DNA of 64,000 nucleotides from Aliiroseovarius sp. F47248L (GTDB lineage Bacteria; Pseudomonadota; Alphaproteobacteria; Rhodobacterales; Rhodobacteraceae), in assembly GCF_023016085.1 (NCBI RefSeq), contig NZ_JALKBF010000001.1:2046001-2110000 (forward strand), read 5' to 3'. This document shows, piece after piece, positions 1-8,703 of this stretch; the stretch's first letter is position 1, and every line of letters begins with the position of its first letter. A program made the position numbers and the translations under genes. The notes beneath the pieces were generated by a model. The model was not told the origin of the DNA, did not search any database, and saw nothing but the letters and a program-made list of their open reading frames with translations.

Positions 1-696
1 ATGCTGATTGGATGTTGTGATCGACAAAGCCCCAATAACGCGCCCACCGCTGGACAGAATGGGCGCTGCGATACAGTTGATGCCCAGCTCGTGCTCTTCC
101 CGGTCAAACGCCACACCATCTTGGCGGATCGCGTCCAGCTCGGCCCGCAATGCGTCGGCGGTGGTCAACGTATTGTCCGTATGGCGAAAGTACGACTGGC
201 GTTTTATCGCATCTTCGCGTGCCTCGGGCTTCAGAAAGGCCATCATGGCTTTACCTACTCCGGTGCAATAGCCCGGACCAACCTTTCCAGCCTGCGAAAA
301 CATTTCGATCGGAGTCGCCGCGTTGCGTTTGTCGACATAGAGAACCTGCCCGCCATCCAGTTGGGCAAGGTGAATAGTCTGACCGATCTCGGCCGACAGA
401 TCGTCTAGAAACGGGCGTGCGACAGGTGCAAGCGAGCTTTGGCTCCAGGCCGCATGGGCTAAACGCACCAGCCGCATCCCCGGTGCATAGGTCTGCCTGT
501 CTTCATCATAGGAAAGCATGCCCTGACTGGTCAGAGTTTGCAGCAGTCGATACAGCGTGGCTTTTGGAAACGGGCTTTCGGCCAGAACGTCGTTGAACCG
601 CACCGGACGCGCCTTTCCGGCGACCATGTCAAGAACCTGAAGCGCCTTGCCCACGGTCCCGTCTGCGGCTTGCGGGGACTTGTCCATTGCTCCCAT
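1..696 (-). CDS. IclR-family transcriptional regulator (3' end beyond window)
   Basis: The minus strand is open from 696 to the window edge (232 codons, no stop). An N-terminal winged helix-turn-helix (about residues 12-70, containing FPKATLYRLLQTL) is followed by the IclR effector domain, with typical stretches such as QTIHLAQLDGGQVLYVDK and GVGKAMMAF. The start at 696 is chosen because GGAGGAGG lies 5 nt upstream; ATG at 687 and 711 are in frame but badly placed. It is divergent from the galactoside operon, with 139 bp between the starts, so it is the likely local regulator. The inducer is not evident; a galactonate-type intermediate would fit. The final residues lie outside the window. Confidence 0.9.
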   Translation of the reverse strand, partial: MGAMDKSPQAADGTVGKALQVLDMVAGKARPVRFNDVLAESPFPKATLYRLLQTLTSQGMLSYDEDRQTYAPGMRLVRLAHAAWSQSSLAPVARPFLDDLSAEIGQTIHLAQLDGGQVLYVDKRNAATPIEMFSQAGKVGPGYCTGVGKAMMAFLKPEAREDAIKRQSYFRHTDNTLTTADALRAELDAIRQDGVAFDREEHELGINCIAAPILSSGGRVIGALSITTSNQH

Positions 697-735
697 CGTC
701 GCCTCCTCCATGGCTGTGCATCTGCGATGAAACTG

Positions 736-765
736 TTGACATCTGTAGCGGGCTTCGCGCATAGT
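736..765 (+). promoter_or_regulatory. Candidate sigma-70 promoter of the galactoside operon
   Basis: A perfect TTGACA at 736-741 is followed after 18 bp by CATAGT at 760-765 (4 of 6 matches to TATAAT). It points at the binding-protein gene starting at 836. The -10 abuts the palindrome at 765-779, an arrangement that would allow repression. This is inferred from sequence only. Confidence 0.5.
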
Positions 766-800
766 TTCAACTGTTGAAATTAAGTTTCACATTGTGGAAC
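765..800. promoter_or_regulatory. Two candidate IclR operators
   Basis: TTTCAA-CTG-TTGAAA at 765-779 is a perfect 6-3-6 inverted repeat. GTTTCACA-T-TGTGGAAC at 784-800 is a near-perfect 8-1-8 inverted repeat with one mismatch. The centres lie 20 bp apart, about two helical turns, between the divergent IclR gene and the operon it probably controls. They cover the proposed -10 and start region. Confidence 0.55.
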
Positions 801-835
801 CATAAGAATCGGCTGAAAACCTTGGGAGGAACCTC

Positions 836-2089
836 ATGCTGAACTCTATGAAAATGTCCGTTGCGACGGTTGCCATGACGGCTGGCCTAGCAACTGGTGC
901 AATGGCCGCAGACCTGTCGGGCACGCTCCGCATCATCTCGGACATGTCCAACCCTGCTCCGCGCGCGATCATGGAAGGTCTTGCAGCCGACTTTGATGCC
1001 ATGCATCCCGATCTGACGGTCGAATTGGAAGTCGTGGACCGCGAAGCATGGAAAAGCCAGATCCGTAACGCTTTGACGGCAAACGCGCCCGACGTCATCA
1101 ACTGGTATGCGGCAAACCGCATGGCACCCTATGTGAACGCCGGTCTGTTCGAAGACATCTCGGACATGTGGGAAAACGGTGACCTGCCCGGACTGGACAG
1201 CGTCAAAGGTGCAATGACCATCGACGGCAAACAGTATGGCGTGCCTTACACTTACTACCAGTGGGGCATCTATTATCGCGAAGACATCTTTAACGAGCTG
1301 GGGCTGACCGAGCCGACAACCTTCGACGAAGAAATTGCCAACTGCCAAAAAATCGTCGATTCAGGCCGCAAGTGTTACACCATCGGCTCGAAGTTCCTTT
1401 GGACCGCTGGCGGCTGGTTTGACTATCTGAACATGCGCACCAATGGCTTTGACTTCCACATGAAGCTGGCGACGGGTGAAGCAAGTTGGACCTCGGACGA
1501 GGTTCGCGCCACGTTTGCCAACTGGCGCAAGTTAATCGACATGGGCGCATTCATCGACGATCACCAGACGTATAGCTGGCAAGAGGCCCTGCCCTTCTTC
1601 GTAAACGGTGAGGCCACCGCTTACTTGATGGGTAACTTCGTTGTGCCGCATCTGCGCGAAGCAGGTCTGGGTGATGACCAGATCGACTTCTATCAGTTCC
1701 CGAAGATCGCAGACGTGCCAATGGGCGAAGACGCCCCGACCGACACGTTCCACATCGCTTCGGGCGCGCAGAACAAAGAAGCAGCGCGTGCGTTCTTGCA
1801 ATATGTGACCTCGGCTGACGTTCAGACAAAGATCAACGCCGCTGACGGCCTTGGCCAATTGCCGATCAACGCAAACGCGTCAGTTGGCGATGACGAGTTT
1901 CTTCAGCAGGGTTTTGAAATGCTGTCGCAGAACGCGACAGGTGGTATCGCGCAGTTCTTCGACCGTGACTTCCCCGCCGAGATGGCATCGGTGGGCATGG
2001 AAGGCCTGCAAGAGTTTATGGTGTTTCCTGACAATTTGGAAGACATCCTGAACCGTTTGGAAGCCGCTCGCGAACGTATTTACAAGTAA
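836..2089 (+). CDS. Sugar ABC transporter substrate-binding protein (CUT1)
   Basis: This 417-residue periplasmic protein has a Sec signal peptide (cleavage near AMA|ADL, about residue 24) and the mixed alpha/beta fold typical of family 1 carbohydrate-binding proteins, with the TYYQWGIYYRED stretch common in the group. GGGAGGA lies 5 nt before the ATG at 836. It opens an operon that also holds two permeases, alpha- and beta-galactosidase and the oxidative galactose pathway, so a galactoside such as melibiose, raffinose or lactose is the likely ligand. The ligand itself is inferred from neighbours. A strong stem-loop follows the stop codon. Confidence 0.88.
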   Translation: MLNSMKMSVATVAMTAGLATGAMAADLSGTLRIISDMSNPAPRAIMEGLAADFDAMHPDLTVELEVVDREAWKSQIRNALTANAPDVINWYAANRMAPYVNAGLFEDISDMWENGDLPGLDSVKGAMTIDGKQYGVPYTYYQWGIYYREDIFNELGLTEPTTFDEEIANCQKIVDSGRKCYTIGSKFLWTAGGWFDYLNMRTNGFDFHMKLATGEASWTSDEVRATFANWRKLIDMGAFIDDHQTYSWQEALPFFVNGEATAYLMGNFVVPHLREAGLGDDQIDFYQFPKIADVPMGEDAPTDTFHIASGAQNKEAARAFLQYVTSADVQTKINAADGLGQLPINANASVGDDEFLQQGFEMLSQNATGGIAQFFDRDFPAEMASVGMEGLQEFMVFPDNLEDILNRLEAARERIYK

Positions 2090-2101
2090 CCACTCACGTT
2101 T

Positions 2102-2132
2102 GTGCGCCCCCTTTGGTTTTTGTGGGGCGCAC
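2102..2132 (+). promoter_or_regulatory. GC-rich stem-loop after the binding-protein gene
   Basis: GTGCGCCCC (2102-2110) pairs perfectly with GGGGCGCAC (2124-2132) around a 13-nt loop, 12 nt after the binding-protein stop codon. No T-run follows, so it looks like an mRNA-stabilising or processing element rather than a full terminator. It would favour binding protein over permease. Three other transporter operons here carry an equivalent element. Confidence 0.65.
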
Positions 2133-2162
2133 GCCACTGCCTGCAACCAGTACGCAACCGGT

Positions 2163-2180
2163 AAACCCCTCCGGGTTTTT
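2163..2180 (+). terminator. Weak terminator-like hairpin (possible attenuator)
   Basis: AAACCC (2163-2168) and GGGTTT (2173-2178) flank a 4-nt loop, and the T-tract runs to 2180. The stem is short and sits inside the operon, 27 nt before the permease start, so it would at most reduce read-through. Confidence 0.35.
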
Positions 2181-2207
2181 CCGTGACGTGCCCACAGGAG
2201 GAACGCG

Positions 2208-3116
2208 ATGTCCACCGCACATGATATGAGCTGGGTCAGGCGCAACCGGATGACCTTAACACCGCTACTGTTTTTGCTGCCCGGTATCTTGTTCTTTCTT
2301 GTCTATGTAATCAGTCCGATCCTTCAAAGCTTCAATATCTCACTCTACGAATGGGACGGCCTGGGCGAGGCGACCTATATCGGGCTGGGAAATTATCAGG
2401 AACTGATGAGCGACCGCGCGTTTGAAACGTCGTTGTGGAACAACGTGAAATGGCTTACCTTATATCTTCTTGCTATCCCGGCTGGATTGTTCATCGCGCT
2501 GTTTCTGAACCAGACCATTACGGGAATGCGAATTTACAAATCGCTGTTCTTCTTCCCGTTTGTCCTCAGCCAAGTTGTTGTCGGTCTTGTTTTTTCTTGG
2601 TTTTATTTGCCCCGCGAAGGGTTGCTGAATGCCGTTCTCAGCTTCTTAGGCATGGATACGATCAATGTGTTGGGTGACCCGACACTGGCAACCTATGGCA
2701 TCATCGCCGCCGGCCTGTGGCCCCAGACGGCATATTGCATGATCCTGTATCTGACTGGTCTGAACGCTGTGGATCCCGAACAGATCGAAGCAGGTCGACT
2801 GGACGGCGCAAAAGGGTTGCGGATGCTGTGGCATGTGATCCTGCCACAACTGAAACCTGCGACATTCATCGCCTTTGTTGTAACGATCATCGGCGCGTTG
2901 CGGTCGTTTGACCTGATTTCGATTATGACCAACGGTGGACCTTTTGGATCCACCCGTGTGCTTAGCTTCTATATGTTTGAAAAAGCTCTGTCGGAGTACG
3001 GGTTCAGGATGGGCTATGGCTCGGCCATCGCGGTTGTTCTGTTCATGATCATGCTTGTCTTTATCGGTTACTTCCTGTGGTCGATGTATCAAGACGAAAA
3101 AGCCGCGCGGAGGTAA
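2208..3116 (+). CDS. Sugar ABC transporter permease (MalF type)
   Basis: This 302-residue protein has six predicted membrane helices. The first is at about residues 20-42, and the cytoplasmic EAA loop is near EAGRLDGAKGLRMLWHVILP, the site of ATPase docking. AGGAGGA lies 5 nt upstream of the ATG. It is separated from the second permease by 5 nt, so the two form the usual heterodimer. No ATPase gene accompanies them in this operon; the nearest MalK-type ATPase is at 13052-14149 on the other strand. The specificity for galactosides comes from context. Confidence 0.9.
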   Translation: MSTAHDMSWVRRNRMTLTPLLFLLPGILFFLVYVISPILQSFNISLYEWDGLGEATYIGLGNYQELMSDRAFETSLWNNVKWLTLYLLAIPAGLFIALFLNQTITGMRIYKSLFFFPFVLSQVVVGLVFSWFYLPREGLLNAVLSFLGMDTINVLGDPTLATYGIIAAGLWPQTAYCMILYLTGLNAVDPEQIEAGRLDGAKGLRMLWHVILPQLKPATFIAFVVTIIGALRSFDLISIMTNGGPFGSTRVLSFYMFEKALSEYGFRMGYGSAIAVVLFMIMLVFIGYFLWSMYQDEKAARR

Positions 3117-3121
3117 GCGAC

Positions 3122-3970
3122 ATGTTCCCAACCCCCATCGAAAAACGCTCGCGCGGTGCACAGATCACGTATCAGACCCTTGTGCCCCTTGCATTGATCA
3201 TGTGGCTTCTGCCGCTGATCGCGGTGGCTCTGTTCTCGGTTCGCCCGTTGGCAGATTTCACTAATGGCAATTACTGGGGCGTGCCGTCTTCGTTCGAGTT
3301 TTTCACCAACTACGGCAAGGTGTTTCTGGAATCGGACATGCCGCGCTATATGTGGAATTCGATCCTGATCACGGTGCCAACGGTGATTGGCGCGGTGGCG
3401 CTGTCGTGCATGACCGGCTTTGCGCTTGGCATCTATCGCTTTCGCGGCAACCTTCTGATCTTCTTCATGTTCATCGCGGGAAACTTCGTGCCCTTCCAGA
3501 TCCTGATGGTGCCGGTGCGCGACCTGACTGTGTCGGCAGGGCTTTATGACACGAAACTGGGGCTGATCCTGTTCCACATCGCCTTCCAGACCGGGTTCTG
3601 CACGCTGTTCATGCGCAATTTCATCCGCGCCCTGCCCTATGAGCTGATCGAGGCTGCGCGCGTCGAAGGCGTCGCGGAATGGCGCATCTTCTGGTATGTT
3701 GTCTTGCCTTTGATGAAGCCTGCCATCGCCGCGTTGGCGGTGCTGATCTTTACCTTCATCTGGAACGATTATTTCTGGGCCATCGTGCTGACACAGGGGC
3801 CGGATGCACAACCAGTGACGGCTGGCATCACCTCGTTCAATTCTCAGTTCGTGGCGCAGTATCATTTGATGAGTGCTGGCAGCATTGTGGCTGCCCTTCC
3901 ACCTGTGGCGATGTTCTTTCTGATGCAACGCCACTTTATCGCTGGTCTCACCCTCGGAGCCGTTAAGTAA
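3122..3970 (+). CDS. Sugar ABC transporter permease (MalG type)
   Basis: This 282-residue inner-membrane protein of the BPD_transp_1 family has an EAA loop around EAARVEGVAEWRIFWYVVLP and about six hydrophobic helices. The start at 3122 is chosen because GGAGG (3109-3113, overlapping the end of the previous gene) is well placed; an upstream ATG at 3077 would lie inside the partner gene. The stop codon overlaps the next start (TAATG), indicating translational coupling with the alpha-galactosidase. Confidence 0.9.
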   Translation: MFPTPIEKRSRGAQITYQTLVPLALIMWLLPLIAVALFSVRPLADFTNGNYWGVPSSFEFFTNYGKVFLESDMPRYMWNSILITVPTVIGAVALSCMTGFALGIYRFRGNLLIFFMFIAGNFVPFQILMVPVRDLTVSAGLYDTKLGLILFHIAFQTGFCTLFMRNFIRALPYELIEAARVEGVAEWRIFWYVVLPLMKPAIAALAVLIFTFIWNDYFWAIVLTQGPDAQPVTAGITSFNSQFVAQYHLMSAGSIVAALPPVAMFFLMQRHFIAGLTLGAVK

Positions 3971-5313
3971 TGACCAAGCTGACCTTTATTGGTGCCGGTT
4001 CGACGATCTTTATGAAGAACATCGTCGGCGACATGCTGCATTTCGATGCGCTGAAAGACGCAACAATTGCGCTGATGGATATCGACCCTGAACGTCTGGC
4101 TGAAAGCGAGCTGGTGGCAACGAAAATGATCGCCACAATGGGCACCGGCGCGAAGGTGGAAACCTATTCCGACCAACGCCGCGCGCTTGAAGGGGCCGAT
4201 TTTGTTGTCACCGCCTTTCAGGTCGGCGGCTATGATCCCTGCACCATCACTGATTTCGAACTGCCCAAACAGTACGGGCTGCGCCAGACCATCGCCGACA
4301 CGCTTGGCGTGGGTGGCATCATGCGCGGTTTACGCACCGTGCCGCATCTTTGGTCGGTTTGCGCCGATATGGAAGCCGTCTGCCCTGATGCGTTGTTGAT
4401 GCAATACGTGAACCCGATGGCGATCAACACTTGGGCGATTGGCGAACGGTTCCCCAACATCAAGCAGGTCGGTCTGTGCCATTCAGTTCAGAACACGGTT
4501 CAGGAACTGGCCCATGATCTAGAAATGGCTGAGGGCGACATTCGCTACAAAGTGGCCGGTGTGAACCACGTGGCGTTCTTCCTGCGGCTTGAGGATGCGG
4601 CCGGCCAAAGCCTCTATCCCGCCCTGCGTGATGCGTATCGGTCCGGTGCCCTGCCCAAACCGCCGCTGCTGATGCCGCGCTGTGGCAACAAAGTGCGCTA
4701 TGAGGTGATGGAGCATCTGGGCTATTTCTGCACCGAAAGCTCGGAACATCTGTCGGAATATGTGCCGTGGTTCATTAAAGACGGACGCGATGATCTGATT
4801 TCTGAATTTGGCATCCCACTAGATGAATACCCCAAACGCTGTGTCGAACAGCAGACAGAGTGGAAAGAACAAGCCACGGCCCTGAAAACCGCCGCCGGAA
4901 TCGACGTTCCCAAAAGCCACGAGTTTGCCGCTGAGATGATGAACGCCATCGTCACGGGACAACCCTATGTCGCCTATGGCAACCTGCCCAATACCGGGCA
5001 GATCCCGCAGCTACCAATAGGCGCGGCGGTCGAAACGCCCTGCCTAATCGACATGAACGGCGTGCAGCCCTCTGTCGTCACGGATATCCCGCCGCAGCTT
5101 GTGGCGTTGATGCGCAGCCAGATCAACGTGCAGGAATTGACGGTGCGCGCACTGCTGGACGAAAATTCCGAACATCTGCACCATGCCGCCATGATGGACC
5201 CCCACACCGCTGCCGAACTGGACCTGCGCCAGATTCGGTCGCTGGTCGATGACCTGCTGGTCGCACATGGCGACTGGATCCCAGCATGGGCGCGTAAAAG
5301 GAAAGCCGCATGA
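3970..5313 (+). CDS. GH4 family alpha-galactosidase
   Basis: This 447-residue glycoside hydrolase of family 4 uses NAD+ and a divalent metal in a redox-elimination mechanism in the cytoplasm. The N-terminal Rossmann fold opens with FIGAGS (residues 7-12). The metal-site cysteine and histidine are in CHSV (170-173), with NPM at 148-150 and GVNH at 197-200. In this family CHSV is the signature of alpha-galactosidases, while alpha-glucosidases and glucuronidases differ there. It would release galactose from imported melibiose or raffinose-type sugars. It overlaps the permease by 1 nt and the dehydratase by 4 nt. Confidence 0.85.
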   Translation: MTKLTFIGAGSTIFMKNIVGDMLHFDALKDATIALMDIDPERLAESELVATKMIATMGTGAKVETYSDQRRALEGADFVVTAFQVGGYDPCTITDFELPKQYGLRQTIADTLGVGGIMRGLRTVPHLWSVCADMEAVCPDALLMQYVNPMAINTWAIGERFPNIKQVGLCHSVQNTVQELAHDLEMAEGDIRYKVAGVNHVAFFLRLEDAAGQSLYPALRDAYRSGALPKPPLLMPRCGNKVRYEVMEHLGYFCTESSEHLSEYVPWFIKDGRDDLISEFGIPLDEYPKRCVEQQTEWKEQATALKTAAGIDVPKSHEFAAEMMNAIVTGQPYVAYGNLPNTGQIPQLPIGAAVETPCLIDMNGVQPSVVTDIPPQLVALMRSQINVQELTVRALLDENSEHLHHAAMMDPHTAAELDLRQIRSLVDDLLVAHGDWIPAWARKRKAA

Positions 5314-7025
5314 CCAAGAAACGCCGCAGCCAGAACTGGTATGGAAAACTTGACAAGGATGGCTTCATTCACCGCTCGTGGATGAAGAACCAAGGCTTCC
5401 CCGATCACGCCTTCGACGGACGCCCGATCATCGGGATCTGCAACACCTGGTCGGAACTGACCCCGTGCAATTCAGGCCTGCGTGACCTGGCCGAGGCGGT
5501 GAAACGCGGCGTGTGGGAGGCCGGAGGCTTCCCCGTTGAATTCCCCGTCATGTCGCTGGGTGAAACCCAGATGAAGCCCACGGCAATGCTGTTTCGCAAC
5601 CTTCTGGCCATGGATGTCGAAGAATCGATCCGCGCCTATGGCATTGATGGCGTTGTGCTTTTGGGTGGCTGTGACAAGACCACGCCCGGCCAGTTGATGG
5701 GCGCGGCCAGCGTCGACCTGCCGTCGATCGTGGTCAGCTCTGGCCCTATGCTGAACGGCAAGTGGAAGGGTAAAGACATCGGGTCTGGCACCGACGTCTG
5801 GAAATTCTCGGAAGCCGTGCGCGCAGGCGAGATGACATTGCAGGACTTCATGGCCGCCGAAAGCGGCATGAGCCGGTCCAAAGGCGTGTGCATGACGATG
5901 GGCACTGCTTCCACGATGGCCTCAATCGTCGAAGCGATGGGGATGAGCTTGCCCACCAACGCCGCCCTGCCCGCCGTTGACGCACGCCGCGCGGCGCTGG
6001 CGCATCTGACCGGCAAGCGGATCGTGGAAATGGTGGACGAGGATCTGAAGCCCTCAGACATCATGACGAAAGAAACCTTCATCAACGCGATCAAAGCCAA
6101 CGCCGCTGTGGGTGGATCAACCAACGCAGTGGTGCATCTTCTGGCCCTTGCTGGCCGCGTTGGTGTTGACCTGAGCCTGTCGGATTTTGAACTGGGCAGC
6201 GATATTCCATTGCTGGTCAACTGCATGCCGTCGGGCAAATATCTGATGGAAGATTTCTGCTATGCGGGCGGCATGCCTGTTGTGCTGAAAGAGCTTGCGG
6301 ACGCCGGTCACCTGACCTCGGCCAAAACCGTGTTGGGTGGCGATATCTCGGCCTATGCGGACGGGGCTGAATGTTACAATGATGACGTGATCAAAAGCTT
6401 TACCGATCCAGTAAAACCCGCGGCGGGCCTGCGCGTTCTGCGTGGCAATCTGGCCCCTAACGGGGCGATTGTGAAACCGTCTGCGGCGTCTGATCACCTT
6501 CTGGAACACGAAGCCGAAGCCTATGTGTTTGAAAATATCGAAGACATGAAAGCCAATATCGACCGCGATGATTTGCCGGTCACACCTGACACGATCCTTG
6601 TTCTGAAAGGCGTGGGGCCAAAAGGCTACCCGGGTATGCCCGAGGTCGGCAACATGCCGATCCCCGCCAAACTGGTGCGCGAAGGTGTGCGCGACATGAT
6701 CCGCATTTCAGACGGGCGCATGTCTGGCACGGCTTTTGGAACGGTGATCTTGCATGTCTCACCCGAAAGTCAGGCTGGTGGCACGCTAGGGCTGGTCAAA
6801 ACCGGCGATAAAATCCGCGTCAGCGCCTCGACCGGTGCTTTGGACCTGTTGGTGGATGACGCCGAGATGGAGACCCGCCGCGCTGCGTGGACACCGGATG
6901 ATCCGCATTATACCCGGGGCTATGCCAAACTTTACATCGACACAGTTCTGCAAGCCGAACAAGGCGCGGACCTTGATTTTCTAGTGGGAAAAGACACCCG
7001 CCTTGTGACACGGGAAAGCCACTGA
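5310..7025 (+). CDS. IlvD/EDD-family sugar-acid dehydratase (probable D-galactonate dehydratase)
   Basis: This 571-residue Fe-S dehydratase closely resembles the L-arabonate / D-xylonate branch of IlvD/EDD. The probable [2Fe-2S] ligands are Cys53 (TPCNSG), Cys121 (GGCDKTTP) and Cys194 (KGVCMTMG), and the RMSGTAFG motif carries the catalytic serine. Given DgoK and DgoA downstream, the likely reaction is D-galactonate to 2-dehydro-3-deoxygalactonate. This would replace the enolase-superfamily DgoD of enteric bacteria. Activity on L-arabonate or D-fuconate is an alternative that sequence alone cannot exclude. It is coupled by overlap at both ends. Confidence 0.88.
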   Translation: MTKKRRSQNWYGKLDKDGFIHRSWMKNQGFPDHAFDGRPIIGICNTWSELTPCNSGLRDLAEAVKRGVWEAGGFPVEFPVMSLGETQMKPTAMLFRNLLAMDVEESIRAYGIDGVVLLGGCDKTTPGQLMGAASVDLPSIVVSSGPMLNGKWKGKDIGSGTDVWKFSEAVRAGEMTLQDFMAAESGMSRSKGVCMTMGTASTMASIVEAMGMSLPTNAALPAVDARRAALAHLTGKRIVEMVDEDLKPSDIMTKETFINAIKANAAVGGSTNAVVHLLALAGRVGVDLSLSDFELGSDIPLLVNCMPSGKYLMEDFCYAGGMPVVLKELADAGHLTSAKTVLGGDISAYADGAECYNDDVIKSFTDPVKPAAGLRVLRGNLAPNGAIVKPSAASDHLLEHEAEAYVFENIEDMKANIDRDDLPVTPDTILVLKGVGPKGYPGMPEVGNMPIPAKLVREGVRDMIRISDGRMSGTAFGTVILHVSPESQAGGTLGLVKTGDKIRVSASTGALDLLVDDAEMETRRAAWTPDDPHYTRGYAKLYIDTVLQAEQGADLDFLVGKDTRLVTRESH

Positions 7026-7792
7026 TGAGCCACGCGACATTTCACGATCTCAAAGATGCCTCGGTGTTTATCACCGGCGGCGGGTCCGGTATCGGCGCCT
7101 CCCTGACCGAAGGCTTCCTGCGCCAGGGGGCCAAGGTCACTTTCGTTTGTCGTTCAGATGCTTATGACTTCGTGGATCAGATGGAGGCCGAGACCGGCAA
7201 CCGCCCCCTGTTCATCCAATGCGACATCACCGATATTCCGGCGTTAAAAGCCGCAATGGCGGACAGCGCCAAGGCGCATGGCGCGATCACAACATTGGTG
7301 AACAACGCGGCCAATGATCAACGCCACACCACACTGGAAGTGGATGAAGAATTTTGGGATTGGGCGCAGTCGATCAATCTGAAGGCATACTTCTTTGCCT
7401 GTCAGGCCGTGATGGAGGGAATGCGCGGTGCCGGAGGCGGCTCGATCATCAACTTCACTTCGATCAGCTATATGATGGGGAACGCAGGCTATCCGGCCTA
7501 TACAACTGCAAATTCCGGCATCAACGGACTGACACGCAGTCTGGCCCGCGAATTCGGACCTGACAAAATCCGCGTGAATGCATTGGCGCCGGGTTGGGTT
7601 CTGACGCAAAAACAGCTGGACATGTGGGCCGAACCGGCCGCCCTTGCGGCACATTTGGATCGCCAGTGCTTGAAAGAGCATCTGGCTCCTGCAGATATCG
7701 TCGCCTCAACCCTGTTTCTGGCCTCACGCGCTAGCCGCATGATCACCGGACAAGCGTTGGTCGTGGATGGCGGCGTGGTGGTGACCGGATGA
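7025..7792 (+). CDS. SDR-family sugar 1-dehydrogenase (probable galactose dehydrogenase)
   Basis: This 255-residue classical short-chain dehydrogenase has the cofactor motif GGGSGIG (about residues 18-24) and NNAAND. The catalytic serine is in NFTSISYM, and the Tyr position reads YPAYTTANSG, in which the expected YxxxK lysine is replaced by Asn. It resembles Caulobacter D-xylose dehydrogenase XylB. In context it would oxidise galactose to galactono-lactone, which the lactonase encoded at 9302 would then open. It overlaps the dehydratase by 1 nt and dgoK by 4 nt. The YxxxN change makes the catalytic assignment less certain. Confidence 0.8.
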   Translation: MSHATFHDLKDASVFITGGGSGIGASLTEGFLRQGAKVTFVCRSDAYDFVDQMEAETGNRPLFIQCDITDIPALKAAMADSAKAHGAITTLVNNAANDQRHTTLEVDEEFWDWAQSINLKAYFFACQAVMEGMRGAGGGSIINFTSISYMMGNAGYPAYTTANSGINGLTRSLAREFGPDKIRVNALAPGWVLTQKQLDMWAEPAALAAHLDRQCLKEHLAPADIVASTLFLASRASRMITGQALVVDGGVVVTG

Positions 7793-8703
7793 AGGGCGCG
7801 CCAACGATACCCGACTGGATTGCCCTTGACTGGGGCACCACGCATTTACGTGCATGGTTGATGACCGCAGACGGATCTGTGATTGAGCGGCGTGACTGCG
7901 ACAAAGGCATGGGTGGTTTAAGCCGCGACGCGTTTGAACCGGTGCTGAATGATCTTCTGTCCGATGTTATCACCAACACCAAATTGCCCGTGATTTGTTG
8001 CGGCATGGCGGGCTCGCGCCAAGGCTGGGCCGAAGCACCGTATACCCCCGTCCCGTGCGTACCCCCTTCTGCGTCCAAGGCGACCATTGTCACGTCCGCC
8101 AACTGGGATGTTCGCATCCTGCCCGGCGTGAAGCAAAACAGCCCAGCCGACGTGATGCGCGGTGAAGAAACCCAGATCGCAGGATTTCTGGCGTCGGAAC
8201 CCAATTTCGACGGCATTCTGTGCCTGCCTGGTACGCATAGCAAATGGGCGCATATCAGCGCGGGTGAAATCATAAGCTTTCGCACCTTCATGACAGGAGA
8301 ATTATTTGCACTGATCGGAGGTCAATCGGTGTTGCGCCACTCGGTCTCGACCAACGACTGGGATCAAGACGCCTTTGACGCTGCCCTGTCCGATACCTTG
8401 ACGCGCCCCGCCGATCTGGCGGCCAAACTGTTTTCCCTGCGAGCCGAGGGGTTGCTGCACAACCTTTCGCCAGCCGCCGCCCGTGCCCGTCTTTCGGCGT
8501 TTCTAATTGGGGCTGAACTCGCGTCTGCCAAGCCATATTGGTTGGGTCAACAAGTGGTCATATTGGGTGAAAACACCATCGCGCTCGCTTATGAAACCGC
8601 CCTGACTGCCCAAGGCGCAATGGTTCATTGTGTGAACGCTGAACAGATGACACTGGCCGGACTAAATGCCGCCTTTGACAGTTTACAAGAGACCAAACCA
8701 TGA
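7789..8703 (+). CDS. dgoK: 2-dehydro-3-deoxygalactonokinase
   Basis: This 304-residue kinase of the DgoK family has an N-terminal phosphate loop DWGTTHLRAW and the family motif LPGTHSKWA near the middle. It phosphorylates 2-dehydro-3-deoxy-D-galactonate with ATP in the cytoplasm, feeding the aldolase encoded immediately downstream. The start overlaps the dehydrogenase stop by 4 nt and the end overlaps dgoA by 4 nt. Length and motifs match the family well. Confidence 0.93.
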   Translation: MKGAPTIPDWIALDWGTTHLRAWLMTADGSVIERRDCDKGMGGLSRDAFEPVLNDLLSDVITNTKLPVICCGMAGSRQGWAEAPYTPVPCVPPSASKATIVTSANWDVRILPGVKQNSPADVMRGEETQIAGFLASEPNFDGILCLPGTHSKWAHISAGEIISFRTFMTGELFALIGGQSVLRHSVSTNDWDQDAFDAALSDTLTRPADLAAKLFSLRAEGLLHNLSPAAARARLSAFLIGAELASAKPYWLGQQVVILGENTIALAYETALTAQGAMVHCVNAEQMTLAGLNAAFDSLQETKP

